Source: Hymenolepis diminuta
Taxonomy: Eukaryota > Platyhelminthes > Cestoda > Cyclophyllidea > Hymenolepididae
NCBI GenBank assembly: GCA_900708905.1
Contig: CAADRB010000037.1
Span: 1,012,926 to 1,076,925 of the forward strand
Direction of reading: 5' to 3'
Length of the DNA: 64,000 nt
Below the pieces are notes generated by a model. The model did no database searches. It was not told where the DNA came from and saw nothing but the letters and a program-made list of their open reading frames with translations. Positions 62,771 through 64,000 of this stretch are shown here, piece after piece; within the stretch, counting starts at the first letter, position 1; each line of letters starts with the position of its first letter. A program made the position numbers and the translations under genes.

Positions 62771-64000
62771 CTTGGAAGTTACTTAGCTAAGTCGAGAAAT
62801 TGGAAATCACGAGATCGATGCTCATCGATACATAACTACTGATGTGGATGGCCAAACGCGATGGTCAATTCTAGTCAACAAGAAGAAAGCGAATCTCCAA
62901 TAAGAGCTTTATTCTGGTTAAGTTAAGTGTTATTAACGCTGCCCTTAATGGACTTTGGAAGTTTAGTTGGATAAGTTGATCATATTAAATGTAACCATAG
63001 ATCTTACCTTTAACCAATGAAGCGCCACAACCCATTCATTTAAAATTTTGCAATCCCAGATTTCGGTATTCTTCCAGGTTTTTAAAGCGTAATTGCGGAA
63101 ACATGTAATTACGGAATGTATTCCATCTGATGAATCCTTACTTCTCGACAGAAATAAGTAAATAACTGCTCTACCTCTGGCAAATGTTATATTTATAAAA
63201 ATACCTTCATTACCAAAGGGTATCTATGACACTAACCGATGCTGATCACCATTCGATCAAAGCGTGTTACAGCCTTGACAATGGCAATTAGTTTGGGACC
63301 CAAATTCAGATTGTGTAATGTCCAGAAACTCGGATTCTAGGCGTTCGAAAAACAATCTACTTGACATTCCTACCACCAAAAATACAATCTGATCTAGTTA
63401 AGGTGCATCTTGAACCGCTCGAAATGCACAGTCTGACACTACCGAATGACAAAACGAACCCAGGAGAAAGGGGGTACTATTAATTCACACAAGTCGAAAT
63501 TTTTTGCAAGACGAAAATGGGTGATATTATCATGAAATGGGGGCAAGCCTAAAAGAGTGCACTTTGTTGAAATATGGAAGCGAGAAGGTACCACAAAAAA
63601 CAATTTGCATGTCAGAAGTGTTTTGCTTAAGTTGCTTATGCGCAACCTAAAAATTATACAATTTAAAGTCTCATATTGAACAGTAAAAAATGTATAAAGC
63701 AAGTTATTTAATTCTTGCAAAATATGGCAAGTAGGGTTAACCTCAGCTGATTGCCCAACAGGTAATTCACTTCAAGGCCACAGGTCCCGTCTCATTTCCA
63801 TCCATAATTTATGAAAAATTACGTGAATTACACTGCCATCTCGAGTAAAATTAACTTAACACGCTCATTAGGGGAATTGTTTACGAAACTGGAATCACAC
63901 TTATGAGAAACTCACATTCTACTGCCTCACTTGTTGACTGAAACTAACCAAAGCAGTTGGTCACACACATCCTTAGATGTGCACCGATGAGCAGTGATCT

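Larger units (their letters stand above)
53441..64000. other. Gene-poor right end
   Basis: No supported gene in about 10.5 kb. An open frame of 176 codons at 54735-55265 (+) overlaps a 113-codon one on the opposite strand; neither is recognisable. The interval includes two copies of the dispersed repeat, a TA microsatellite, a G-rich tract at 60514-60540 and an 8-bp hairpin at 55558-55578. Confidence 0.4.

Noticed and set aside
1..64000. tRNA, rRNA, spliced-leader RNA genes and CRISPR arrays
   Set aside because: Scanned by eye for B-box-like GGTTCGANTCC, rRNA-like conserved cores and regularly spaced direct repeats; none found, though an eye scan can miss a divergent tRNA.

Overview
This is eukaryotic nuclear DNA from an invertebrate, most likely a parasitic flatworm and probably a tapeworm. 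Four things point that way. The recognisable genes are animal genes built from many small exons. Several introns are only 31-40 nt long and a second group is 69-79 nt, a two-peak pattern I recall from tapeworm genomes. The DNA between genes is AT-rich and carries decayed LINE and mariner copies. One gene has a promoter and splice-acceptor layout that would suit spliced-leader trans-splicing. I cannot name the species.

The left 28.5 kb is gene-dense. At the left edge a minus-strand gene of unknown function (1-414, running off the edge) lies head-to-head with a complete 12-exon TTC7 gene (1003-13051, +), the scaffold of the plasma-membrane PI4-kinase complex. TTC7 meets RTRAF (13204-14111, -) tail-to-tail, with only about 150 bp between stop codons and interlocking poly(A) signals. 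After about 5.7 kb containing a truncated LINE copy comes SLC25A20, the mitochondrial carnitine/acylcarnitine carrier (19788-21741, -, 6 exons). Then comes a FAM53-family gene (23996-28529, +, 4 exons). All exon joins listed keep the reading frame and rebuild proteins that match their families from end to end. The three recognised single-domain or scaffold genes have near-normal length, while the FAM53 protein is about twice the vertebrate length.

The right 35 kb (28.5-64 kb) contains no gene I can support. It holds a second, minus-strand LINE relic (38.5-40.0 kb), a detached LINE 3' fragment (33.7-34.1 kb), a broken choline/ethanolamine-kinase-like fragment (40.4-40.95 kb, -), a dead mariner transposase (52.85-53.44 kb, +), and at least four copies of a short dispersed repeat. 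Short hairpins, a G-rich tract and a small group of transcription-factor-like motifs are also present.

The genes do not form an operon or a shared pathway. Their arrangement is head-to-head, then tail-to-tail, then separate. No tRNA, rRNA, CRISPR or prokaryotic features were seen. Gene names come from my recognition of family sequences; no database search was run.
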